Assembly (NCBI RefSeq): GCF_028475105.1
Contig: NZ_CP116936.1
Span: 3,967,501-4,031,500, forward strand
DNA length: 64,000 bases
Direction: 5' to 3'
From: Micromonospora sp. LH3U1
GTDB lineage: Bacteria > Actinomycetota > Actinomycetes > Mycobacteriales > Micromonosporaceae
This document shows positions 49,423 to 56,749 of this stretch, one piece after another. Under the pieces are notes generated by a model, which saw nothing but the letters and a program-made list of their open reading frames with translations, had not been told where the DNA came from and searched no databases. The position numbers and the translations under genes were made by a program. Position 1 is the first letter of the stretch. Each line of letters starts with the position of its first letter.

Positions 49423-50156
49423 CGCCGCACCCCCGCCGCCGAGTGCCGCCCGCTCTGCCGGACGTCCGAGCGGACCTGGCCGTCGAACAGCCGGATCAGC
49501 CGCCCGGCCCGGGCGCCCACCTCCGGCTCGTGGGTGATCAGCACGATGGTCCGGCCGGCCGCGTTGAGCTGATCGAAGACCGCCAGGATGTCGTCGGTGG
49601 AGCGGCTGTCCAGGTTGCCGGTCGGCTCGTCGGCGAGCACCAACGCCGGCTCGGTGACCAACGCCCTGGCCACCGCGACCCGCTGCTGCTGGCCGCCGGA
49701 GAGCTGGTTGGGCTGGTGGCCGGCCCGGTCGGCCAGTCCCACGGCGTCCAGCGCGGCGAGCGCCCGCCGCCGCCGCTGGCCGGCCCGCACCCCGGCGTAC
49801 GCCAGCGGCAGCTCGACATTGGCCAGCGCGCTGGTCCGCGGGATCAGGTTGAACGCCTGGAAGACGAAACCGATGAGCCGGTTGCGGACCAGGGCGAGCT
49901 GGCGGTCGGCGAGCTGGCCGACGTCCACACCGTCCAGTAGGTACTGCCCGTCGGAGGGCACGTCGAGGCAGCCGAGGATGTTCATCAGGGTCGACTTGCC
50001 GGAGCCGGAGGATCCCATGATCGCCACGTAGTCGCCGGCTGCGACGGCCAGCGAGACCCCGCGCAGGGCGTGCACCGCCGCTGGCCCCTCGCCGTACACC
50101 TTGGTCAGCGCGCGGACGTCCAGAACCGGGCGGCGCGCGGCGTCTCCGGGGGTCAT
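49419..50156 (-). CDS. MacB/LolD-type ABC transporter ATPase
   Basis: 245 residues. Walker A GSSGSGKSTLMNILG, Q-loop FVFQAFNLIPR, signature LSGGQQQRVAVARAL, Walker B LVLADEPTGNLDS and H-loop ITHEPEVGA. The ADEPTGNLD form is typical of LolD/MacB exporters. Overlaps both the adaptor stop and the permease start (ATGA each). Confidence 0.94.
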   Translation of the reverse strand: MTPGDAARRPVLDVRALTKVYGEGPAAVHALRGVSLAVAAGDYVAIMGSSGSGKSTLMNILGCLDVPSDGQYLLDGVDVGQLADRQLALVRNRLIGFVFQAFNLIPRTSALANVELPLAYAGVRAGQRRRRALAALDAVGLADRAGHQPNQLSGGQQQRVAVARALVTEPALVLADEPTGNLDSRSTDDILAVFDQLNAAGRTIVLITHEPEVGARAGRLIRLFDGQVRSDVRQSGRHSAAGVRR

Positions 50157-51370
50157 CAGCGGGTTCCGTTCCCGCCCCGGGCACCGCCGCCGTTGAGGCC
50201 GCCGCCGCCCGGGAAGCCACCGCCGCCCGGCAGGCCGGCCCCACCGGGGAACCCGCCGCCGGTGCTGCCCGTGCCGCTGCTCTGCGGCAGCACCACCCGG
50301 TCCCCCTCGGTCAGCCCTTCGGTGATCTCGTACGCCTGGTCGCCGGCGAGACCCACCGTGACCCGGCGGCTCTCCTGCCCGGTCTCGGTCACCACCGAGA
50401 CGGTGTGCCGGTCGCCGGTGCCGGAGACCGCGGCCGAGTTGACCAGCAGCACGTCCTGAGCGGTGCCGGTGACCACGCTGACCCGTACGGTCTGCCCTGG
50501 CTTGGCGCCGATCGGCAGCTTGGTCACGCTGACCGTGACCCCGTAGGTGGCCACGTTGTTGGTGGTGCTGGCCTGCGGGTCGACCGCGACCACCGTCCCC
50601 GGGGCCACCGCGCCCTGCAACGCGTTCCAGGTGATGGTGGCGGCCTGGCCATCCTTGAGCTTGGTCGCGTCCGCCTCGGCGAAGCCGGCGGTGACCTGGA
50701 GCTTCGTCAGGTCGGCCAGCTCGACGAACCCGCTGGTGGAGCTGGAACCGGAGCCGGTGGAGCCGGTGCCGCCCTGCTGTCCGCCGGAGGAGCCGCCGGT
50801 CGCGCCGCTGCTGGCGGACCCGCCGGAGGAACTGCCGACGGTGCCGTTGACCGCGACCACCGTGCCGGCCATCGGCGCGGTCAGGCGGGTACCGCTCACC
50901 CCAGCCTGTGCCTCGTCCACCGCCAGCTCGGCCTGGGTGACCGAGTTCTCCGTCGACGAGGTGTCCGAACCGCCCTCCTCGGCGCGGTCCAGGGCGTCCC
51001 GCGCGGCGGTCAGGTTCGCCTTCGCCACGTCGAGGTCGCGTTGGGCGGCAGCCGGATCGACGGTGGCCAGTAGTTGGCCCTTCTTCACCAGATCGCCGAC
51101 CCGCACAGAGATCGCGGTGACGGTACCGGCGGTGGCGAAGCTGGCGCTGGCCGTCGACGCGCTACGCACCGAGCCGTCGGCGGCGACGGTAGCGGTCACG
51201 GTGCCCCGGGAGACACTGACGGTCCGGGTGCCGCCGGGCCGGCCGGCCTCCGCCGAGTCGCCGCGCACGGACAGCCAGGCCCAGCAGCCGCCGCCCGCCA
51301 GCAGCAGGACCAGGGCGGCGTTGACCGCGACGGGAGGCCGGCGCAGGACGTCCGGCAAGCGCACTCGCAT
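50156..51370 (-). CDS. membrane fusion (HlyD/RND-type adaptor) protein 2
   Basis: 404 residues. Membrane anchor (AVNAALVLLLAGGGCWAWL), lipoyl-like halves (ATVAADGSVRSASTASASFATAG; LTAPMAGTVVAVNGTVG) split by a helical hairpin with KANLTAARDALDRAEE, and a Ser/Gly-rich insert. The beta-barrel domains and a Gly-rich tail (GGGFPGGAGLPGGGGFPGG) follow. It would couple the MacB-like permease to the cell exterior. Candidate response-regulator repeats lie 46-62 bp upstream (51416-51432). Confidence 0.87.
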   Translation of the reverse strand: MRVRLPDVLRRPPVAVNAALVLLLAGGGCWAWLSVRGDSAEAGRPGGTRTVSVSRGTVTATVAADGSVRSASTASASFATAGTVTAISVRVGDLVKKGQLLATVDPAAAQRDLDVAKANLTAARDALDRAEEGGSDTSSTENSVTQAELAVDEAQAGVSGTRLTAPMAGTVVAVNGTVGSSSGGSASSGATGGSSGGQQGGTGSTGSGSSSTSGFVELADLTKLQVTAGFAEADATKLKDGQAATITWNALQGAVAPGTVVAVDPQASTTNNVATYGVTVSVTKLPIGAKPGQTVRVSVVTGTAQDVLLVNSAAVSGTGDRHTVSVVTETGQESRRVTVGLAGDQAYEITEGLTEGDRVVLPQSSGTGSTGGGFPGGAGLPGGGGFPGGGGLNGGGARGGNGTR

Positions 51371-51415
51371 GCCGGCCAGCCTCGCCGGCACGCCTGGGAG
51401 GATCTTCGACGCAAC

Positions 51416-51432
51416 CTCAGAGCTGGCTTGGA
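51416..51432 (-). promoter_or_regulatory. TCYGAG direct repeat upstream of adaptor 2
   Basis: On the coding (minus) strand TCCAAG-N5-TCTGAG, two half-sites with 11-bp period, 46-62 bp before the adaptor start. The 20-bp context agrees at about 17 positions with the site before adaptor 1. It overlaps the histidine kinase stop codon, so adaptor-ATPase-permease may have its own promoter inside the operon. Confidence 0.55.
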
Positions 51433-53069
51433 ATCGACGCCGCCGGGTCGTCGGGCGGCGAGGTCGACTCCGGCGGTACGGCGGGCAGCAGCACCCGGAA
51501 GGTCGTCCCCGCGCCAGACCCGGTCTCCAGCTCGATCCAGCCGCCGTGCGCGTGCACGATCGACGCGGCGATGGACAATCCCAGCCCGGAACCACCCCCG
51601 CTGCCCCGGCCCCGGCTCGGGTCGGCCCGGTACAGCCGCTCGAAGACCCGGCCGGCGTGCTCGGCGGGGACCCCGGGCCCGTCGTCGTGCACCTCCAGCA
51701 CGGCGAGCCCGTCGGCGACCGACGCGGGCACCGGCCCGGAACGGACCACCGACCCGGCCGGCGGGGTGGCCAGCCGACCGATCCGGACGGTCACCCGGGC
51801 CGACGGCTCGGTGTGCTGCACCGCGTTGCCGATCAGATTCGCGGCGACCTGGCGCAGCCGGTGCTCGTCACCGAGCACGGTCGGCGTCTCGAAGGTCGGG
51901 TCGTCCTCGGCGAGTGTGCTCAGCCGTATCGGCCGGCCGGGCGTACGGGCGTGCGTGTCCCGGATGGTGTCGACGGCGATCTCCAGCAGATCCACCGGAC
52001 GCAGCGTGGGCGTACGCTGCCGGTCCAGTCGGGCCAGCAGCAGCAGGTCCTCCACCAGCACGCCCATCCGGGCCGCCTCGCTCTCGATCCGGCCCATCGT
52101 CTCGTCCAGCGCGACGCCGGCCGGGGCGCCGCCGCGCCGGTACAGCTCGGCGAAGCCGCGGATCGAGGTCAGCGGCGTCCGCAGCTCGTGCGAGGCGTCC
52201 GCGACGAACTGCCGTAGCCGGCGTTCGGACGCCGCTCGGGCACTCATCTCGGTGCCTATCCGGTCCAGCATCAGATTCACCGCCGCACCCAGCCGGCCCG
52301 GCTCGGTGTGCGGGTCGGTGTCGTCCACCCGGTGGACGAGGTCGCCGCCGGTGATACCGGCGACGACCCGTTCCATCCGGGTCAACGGGCGCAGCCCGAG
52401 CCGAACCACCGAGGCGGCCAGCAGCCCGAGGCCGAGCAGTACCCCGCCGGTGACCGCGACGTCGATGAGCAGCAGCCGGTCGGCGGTCTGGGTCGCCTCG
52501 GCCAGGGAGGTGCCGACCACCACGACCGCGCCGGTCCCGCCGGCCGACACGGCGTACAGCCGCCAGTCCGCGCCGCCGTCGCCCCCGGGGACGGTGTACG
52601 GGCGACCGGTGCGGGCGCGGGCCGTCACCTCAGCCAACGGGCCCGGGTCAGGCGCCGCCTCACTGGGGGTGCTGCTGTGCTCGGCGTCGCGGGTGCCATC
52701 GGCCCGGTAGTACAGGAACAACTGGTCCGGCCCGAGCCGGGCGAGACGGCCGGGCGGTGCGCCGGGAAGCCCGCCGCCCGGCCAGGTGCCCGTCGGGGCC
52801 GACGAGGACATCGACGGACTGGGCGCCATCGGGGCGGGCGCGGCCGGCGGGTAGGTGGTGGCGAGGGCCGGGCGTGGCCCGCCGGTGAACGGGCGAACCT
52901 GCCCGGCGAGCTGCTCGTCGACCCGATCCAGGAGATAGCTGCGCAGCAGCATCAGGCCAGCGGCGTTGGCCCCGATCAGAGCCAGCGTGGCGAGCGCCCC
53001 GACGGCCAGGACCAGTCGGGACCGCAGCGTCCAGTGCGACCACGGACGCACCCGAGGCAGCAGGTTCAC
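51417..53069 (-). CDS. sensor histidine kinase of the exporter locus
   Basis: 550 residues. Two membrane helices (LVLAVGALATLALIGANAAGLML; LIDVAVTGGVLLGLGLLAASVV) enclose an extracytoplasmic sensor of about 170 residues that is Pro/Ser-rich in its first part. HAMP follows, then HisKA (FVADASHELRTPLTSIRG, phospho-His), N box (LIGNAVQHTE), G1 (DDGPGVP) and G2 (GSGLGLSI). GTG 53069 overlaps the regulator stop (GTGA). It probably senses envelope stress or the exported compound. Confidence 0.93.
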   Translation of the reverse strand: MNLLPRVRPWSHWTLRSRLVLAVGALATLALIGANAAGLMLLRSYLLDRVDEQLAGQVRPFTGGPRPALATTYPPAAPAPMAPSPSMSSSAPTGTWPGGGLPGAPPGRLARLGPDQLFLYYRADGTRDAEHSSTPSEAAPDPGPLAEVTARARTGRPYTVPGGDGGADWRLYAVSAGGTGAVVVVGTSLAEATQTADRLLLIDVAVTGGVLLGLGLLAASVVRLGLRPLTRMERVVAGITGGDLVHRVDDTDPHTEPGRLGAAVNLMLDRIGTEMSARAASERRLRQFVADASHELRTPLTSIRGFAELYRRGGAPAGVALDETMGRIESEAARMGVLVEDLLLLARLDRQRTPTLRPVDLLEIAVDTIRDTHARTPGRPIRLSTLAEDDPTFETPTVLGDEHRLRQVAANLIGNAVQHTEPSARVTVRIGRLATPPAGSVVRSGPVPASVADGLAVLEVHDDGPGVPAEHAGRVFERLYRADPSRGRGSGGGSGLGLSIAASIVHAHGGWIELETGSGAGTTFRVLLPAVPPESTSPPDDPAASIPSQL

Positions 53070-53830
53070 TCGTCGCCGCGCGGCAGCCGCAGGGTGTAAC
53101 CCACCCCGCGTACCGTGTGGATCAGCGGCGGACCGGAGCGGTCCACCTTGCGCCGCAGGTAGTAGACGTACGACTCGACGATCCGCCCGTCGCCGCCGAA
53201 GTCGTAGTTCCAGACCCGGTCCAGAATCTGCGCCTTGCTGACCACACGACCGGCGTTGAGAAGCAAATAGCGCAGCAGCCGGAACTCGGTGGGCGACAGA
53301 TCGACCGGCCGGCCGGCGCGACGTACCTCGTGGGCGTCCTCGTCCAACTCCAGGTCGGTGTAGCGCAGCAGCCGGCTGTCCGGAGCCGGGGGCAGCTCCG
53401 ACCGGGTACGGCGCAGGATCGCCCGGATCCGCAGCACCACCTCCTCCAGGCTGAACGGCTTGGCCACGTAGTCGTCCGCACCGGCCACCAGGCCGGCAAC
53501 CCGGTCCTCGACGGTGTCCCGGGCGGTGAGGAACAGCACCGGCACCGGCCGACCGGCGGCCCGCAGACGCCGAGCCACCTCGAAGCCGTCCAGGTCGGGC
53601 AACATCACGTCCAGGATGACCAGGTCCGGAGCGAACTCCTCCACGGCCGTCAGCGCGGCCCGCCCGGATCCCGCCACCCGCACGTCGTACGCGACCAGCC
53701 GCAGCGTGGCGGCCAGCAGAGTGGAGATGTTCGGCTCGTCGTCGACCACCAGCAGGCGGGCGTGGGCGGGTTCGCCCTCGGCGGTCGGGGTGGGGCCTGC
53801 CGTGGGCGGCCGGAGGATGTCGATGTGCAC
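53066..53830 (-). CDS. OmpR-family response regulator of the exporter locus
   Basis: 254 residues. Receiver domain (LLVVDDEPNISTLLAATLRL; phospho-Asp in LVILDVMLPDLDG; Lys in DDYVAKPFS) and winged-helix output (VDLSPTEFRLLRYLLLNAGRVVSKAQILDRVW ... VRGVGYTL). OmpR-type outputs bind direct repeats spaced 10-11 bp, as seen at 51416, 55240 and 55340. The start is uncertain: GTG 53830 lies 58 bp after adaptor 1 and lacks a clear ribosome binding site. Confidence 0.93.
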   Translation of the reverse strand: MHIDILRPPTAGPTPTAEGEPAHARLLVVDDEPNISTLLAATLRLVAYDVRVAGSGRAALTAVEEFAPDLVILDVMLPDLDGFEVARRLRAAGRPVPVLFLTARDTVEDRVAGLVAGADDYVAKPFSLEEVVLRIRAILRRTRSELPPAPDSRLLRYTDLELDEDAHEVRRAGRPVDLSPTEFRLLRYLLLNAGRVVSKAQILDRVWNYDFGGDGRIVESYVYYLRRKVDRSGPPLIHTVRGVGYTLRLPRGDE

Positions 53831-53888
53831 CCGAACTGCGTACCGGACCAGCCTCCACGCTGACTGTGCCGCACCTGTGCGCCGGCTG

Positions 53889-55193
53889 TCACCAGGAGCG
53901 CAGCACCAGCTCACCGGCGGCGAGTCCGGAGGTTATCTCGGCGTACTGGTTGCCGCGCAGCCCGAGGGTGACGGTGCGGGCCGGGCCGCCGTCAGCCGGC
54001 AGCACGGTGCCGGTGCGGTCGGGGCCCTCGTGCACGGCGGTGGACGGCACCCGCAGCACGTCCGGCACGGCACCGGTCCGGACCGTCACCGCGGCGCTCT
54101 GCCCGACCAGCAGGTTCTCCGGGGCGGCGGTGAAGGACAGCACCACGCCGTAGCGGACCATCGTGCCGTCGACGGCGCCGACCGGGTCGACCTGCACCAC
54201 GGTCGCCGGGAACGTCTGCTCCGGCCGGTTGGCCAGGGACAGCGTCGCGCTCTGCCCGACGGCAAGGGCTCCCGCGTCGGCCTCGGGGAATCTGGCCGAC
54301 ACCTGCATGGCGTACGTGTCGGCAAGGGTGATGAAGGCGGCCCCGCGAGTGACCGGGCTGCCCACCGGCCCGGCGACGGAGAGCACGGTTCCGGCCATCG
54401 GCGCGGTGATGGTCGCGCCAGCGACTGCTTCCCGCGCTTCGCTGAGGGTCGCCTCGGCCTGGTTGACCCGGCGTTGGGCGGTCAGGATCTGGTCCGTACC
54501 CCCGGTGGCGGTTCCGGCGTCCGCGCCGCAGCCCGGGCCGCCGCTCTGCCCGGGGGCGACCGGCGGCCGGGGAGCGCTCGGTGCGCCGGTCACCGTCGAC
54601 GTGGGACGGCCGGGTGTGCGGGTCGGCGTGGCGGAGCTTGCGGTGGGTCGGGGCGTCGGGCTGGCGCTGGCGGTGGGCGTGCCGGTCGTCGGCGTCGCGG
54701 TGGGCGTGCCGGAGGGCTGCGGCGAACGCCACGCCACCGGCCGGACCCTCGAATCGGTGCCGGCCGGGCAACTCGGCACCGGATCGTCGACGGACTCTCG
54801 GGCCTTGGTCAGAGCGGTGCGGGCCTCAGCCAGGTTGTCCTCGGCATCCTGGACGGCGTCCGCCGCCTCGGCGGCGTCGGCGTCAGCGACCGCGGCGAGC
54901 CGCTGGCCCACCGTGACCACACTGCCCGGCCGGACGTCGACCGTCTGCACGGTGCCCGCGACCGTGAATCCGAGACTGCGGGTGGTGGCCGGCTGAACGG
55001 TGCCCGAGGTCGCCACCTCGACCGCGACCGGCCCCCGGTCGACGGCCACGCTCAGCGGCCGGGCTGGCGCGTCCCCGGCGTCCGCGGACCAGACGCGCAC
55101 CCCGGCCACGCCGAGCAGCAACACGCCGACGGCACCGGCCGCCCACCACCGGGCTCGCCGGGTACGCCAGCGTCGCTTCAGGCCGATCCCCAT
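53889..55193 (-). CDS. membrane fusion (HlyD/RND-type adaptor) protein 1
   Basis: 434 residues. N-terminal anchor (WAAGAVGVLLLGVAGVRVW), lipoyl-like halves (VATSGTVQPATTRSLGFTVAG; ITAPMAGTVLSVAGPVG), an interrupting helical hairpin (AVQDAEDNLAEARTALTKARE) and a long Pro/Thr/Ser-rich insert (about residues 150-215) unusual for adaptors. A barrel domain ends the protein. First gene of the leftward operon; TCYGAG repeats lie 47-63 bp upstream. A second adaptor in one locus suggests a modified or two-layer complex. Confidence 0.84.
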   Translation of the reverse strand: MGIGLKRRWRTRRARWWAAGAVGVLLLGVAGVRVWSADAGDAPARPLSVAVDRGPVAVEVATSGTVQPATTRSLGFTVAGTVQTVDVRPGSVVTVGQRLAAVADADAAEAADAVQDAEDNLAEARTALTKARESVDDPVPSCPAGTDSRVRPVAWRSPQPSGTPTATPTTGTPTASASPTPRPTASSATPTRTPGRPTSTVTGAPSAPRPPVAPGQSGGPGCGADAGTATGGTDQILTAQRRVNQAEATLSEAREAVAGATITAPMAGTVLSVAGPVGSPVTRGAAFITLADTYAMQVSARFPEADAGALAVGQSATLSLANRPEQTFPATVVQVDPVGAVDGTMVRYGVVLSFTAAPENLLVGQSAAVTVRTGAVPDVLRVPSTAVHEGPDRTGTVLPADGGPARTVTLGLRGNQYAEITSGLAAGELVLRSW

Positions 55194-55239
55194 GGTCGAG
55201 CAGTCTGCGCACCCCGCCTCGCGGTGGGCTCGACCCCAC

Positions 55240-55294
55240 CTCAGAGTTGGCTCGGAACGAGGCGCCCGAGAGTTGGCTCGGAACGGGGCGCCCG
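55240..55294 (-). promoter_or_regulatory. TCYGAG direct repeats and tandem 26-bp duplication before adaptor 1
   Basis: On the coding strand TCCGAG-N5-TCTGAG spans 55240-55256 (11-bp period), 47-63 bp before the adaptor start. A 26-bp unit containing AGAGTTGGCTCGGAACG occurs twice in tandem at 55243-55268 and 55269-55294 with one difference, adding a further half-site (55277-55282). Fits multi-site binding by the OmpR-type regulator. Confidence 0.6.
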
Positions 55295-55339
55295 GTGCCG
55301 CTCGCCCGCCAGGCCGATGGGCCGGCGCACCCGGGCCGC

Positions 55340-55367
55340 TCCGAGGAAACTCCGAGCCGGGTCCGAG
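55340..55367 (+). promoter_or_regulatory. triple TCCGAG direct repeat before the lipoprotein gene
   Basis: TCCGAG begins at 55340, 55351 and 55362, exactly 11 bp apart, 61-88 bp before GTG 55428 and in the same orientation relative to transcription as the sites before the two adaptors. The likely ligand is the response regulator at 53066-53830. Confidence 0.62.
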
Positions 55368-55427
55368 CCGCCGACGAGGTACGACCGGTTCGCTGAGCAG
55401 GTCCCGGAGAAGGCCTGAGGAGTCCCT

Positions 55428-56063
55428 GTGCTGTTGACCGCACGATGCCGCCGGTTCGCGGCCGTAATGACCACCGCCGCCTCGGCCATGCTGCTGCTGG
55501 CGGCCTGCGGTGGCGGATCGGGCGAGAGCGACGCGTCGAGCACCCCGGGTGGGGCGGGGAACGCGTTCGTCGCGTACCAGGACTGTTTGCGGGACAACGG
55601 CGTGGCGCTGCCGACGATGGACCCGTCCCGCGGCCCCGGTGGCGCGCGCGGCACCGCCCGCCCGTCCGGCTTCCCGACCGCCCGCCCGTCCGGCTTTCCG
55701 ACCGCCCGCCCGTCGGGCTTTCCGACCGCCCGCCCGTCGGGCAGCGCCGACCCGTCGCGCGGCGCGGGGCGGGGCTTCCCGGGCGGCGGTCGGCCGGAGG
55801 GGGTCGACGAGCAGACCTGGCAGAAGGCGCAGGAGGCTTGCGCGTCGGTACGGCCCAGCGGCCGGCCGAACGGCTTCGGTGGCCCTGACGCGTCCGGCGC
55901 GCCGGACGGCCGGCCGGCCGGGGCGGGCGACGGGCGGGCCACCGCGTACCGCACCTGCCTGAGCAACCGCGGCCTCGATCCGGACCGGCTCGACAGCGGC
56001 GACGCCAAGACCCGCGAGGCGGTGACCGCCTGCGCGGTGCTCAGTCCGTCCCCGACACCCTGA
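55428..56063 (+). CDS. repeat-containing secreted lipoprotein of unknown function
   Basis: 211 residues. Signal peptide with lipobox LLLAAC (Cys27). Two related short modules, AYQDCLRDNGVALP near residue 48 and AYRTCLSNRGLDPD near the C-terminus, flank a Pro/Gly/Arg-rich middle with an eight-residue repeat (TARPSGFP, nearly four copies). I do not recognise a named family. GTG 55428 has GAGGAG upstream. Divergent from the exporter operon and preceded by the same regulator repeats, so it is probably co-regulated, perhaps as an accessory or cargo. Confidence 0.75.
   Translation: MLLTARCRRFAAVMTTAASAMLLLAACGGGSGESDASSTPGGAGNAFVAYQDCLRDNGVALPTMDPSRGPGGARGTARPSGFPTARPSGFPTARPSGFPTARPSGSADPSRGAGRGFPGGGRPEGVDEQTWQKAQEACASVRPSGRPNGFGGPDASGAPDGRPAGAGDGRATAYRTCLSNRGLDPDRLDSGDAKTREAVTACAVLSPSPTP
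55653..55742 (+). repeat. 24-bp tandem repeat inside the lipoprotein gene
   Basis: Units of 24 bp begin at 55653, 55677, 55701 and 55725 (the last partial), each starting ACCGCCCGCCCGTC and encoding eight residues TARPSG(F)P. The units differ at only one or two bases, which suggests recent expansion in frame and likely length variation. Confidence 0.85.
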
Positions 56064-56212
56064 CCGCCGCTCCCACCTCGATCAACTCAGGACCGCGCCG
56101 TACGTCCAGCCAACATCCAGCCTGGTCGCATCGCGCGTCCAGCCAGGTGGGGCAGGCTGAGCCGGCGAGCCACCGGACCTGTCCGGTGCGCCGACGGAAG
56201 AGGTGAACCAGG

Positions 56213-56647
56213 ATGTACGACGGGCAGGAGTTCCTCCGCGACAACCGCTGGTGCCTGAGCCGGCGCGGGTTGTTGACCGGGGTGGGCGCCCTCGGCGCCG
56301 CCGGACTGCTCAGCGCCTGCGGTGCCGGTGACAGTCCGACCGACAATCAGGCGGCCGCTACGCCCGGCACCGTGCTGGCCCGCACCGGAGACGTCCCGGT
56401 CGGCGGCGGCACGGTCACCGCCGGTGTGCTGGTCGTCCAGCCGGAGGCCGGCACCTTCAAGGCGTACGACGCGACCTGCCCGCACCAGGGCGTCCGGGTA
56501 GGCGCACCCCGCGACGGGGTCATCACCTGCCCCGCGCACAACTCCACCTTCTCCCCCACCGATGGCGCCCGCCTGAACGGCCCCGCCCCGAAAGGCCTGA
56601 CAGAAATCCCCATCCGCGTAGAAGGCGAAAGCATCACCCGCGCCTGA
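56213..56647 (+). CDS. Tat-exported Rieske [2Fe-2S] lipoprotein
   Basis: 144 residues. Twin-arginine signal (SRRGLLTGVGALG) and lipobox LLSAC (Cys36). A single small Rieske domain follows with cluster ligands Cys89 and His91 (TCPHQGV) and Cys106 and His109 (CPAHNSTF). An extracytoplasmic electron carrier or sensor; no partner oxidase lies nearby. Typical of the short actinobacterial QcrA-like or arsenite-oxidase-small-subunit-like Rieske proteins. Confidence 0.92.
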   Translation: MYDGQEFLRDNRWCLSRRGLLTGVGALGAAGLLSACGAGDSPTDNQAAATPGTVLARTGDVPVGGGTVTAGVLVVQPEAGTFKAYDATCPHQGVRVGAPRDGVITCPAHNSTFSPTDGARLNGPAPKGLTEIPIRVEGESITRA

Positions 56648-56667
56648 CCCCGCGACGCCCCGACATT

Positions 56668-56748
56668 CCCCCGCGATCTTGCAGTTTCGGTCGTCGTTTT
56701 GTCCGGTTGACCGCATTCGCACGGGCAGAACGTGCAAGATCGCGGGGG
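56668..56748. repeat. intergenic palindromic element, family A, copy 3
   Basis: Perfect 16-bp arms 56668-56683 (CCCCCGCGATCTTGCA) and 56733-56748; the GATC-to-GATC core is 67 bp (56675-56741). It occupies almost the whole gap between the Rieske gene (ends 56647) and the leftward Hsp70-propeller gene (ends 56750), so it is the only possible terminator for both. Confidence 0.8.
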
Positions 56749-56749
56749 G

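Noticed and set aside
55653..55742. Regular 24-bp repeats as a possible CRISPR array
   Set aside because: They are contiguous, without spacers, in frame and encode a peptide repeat.
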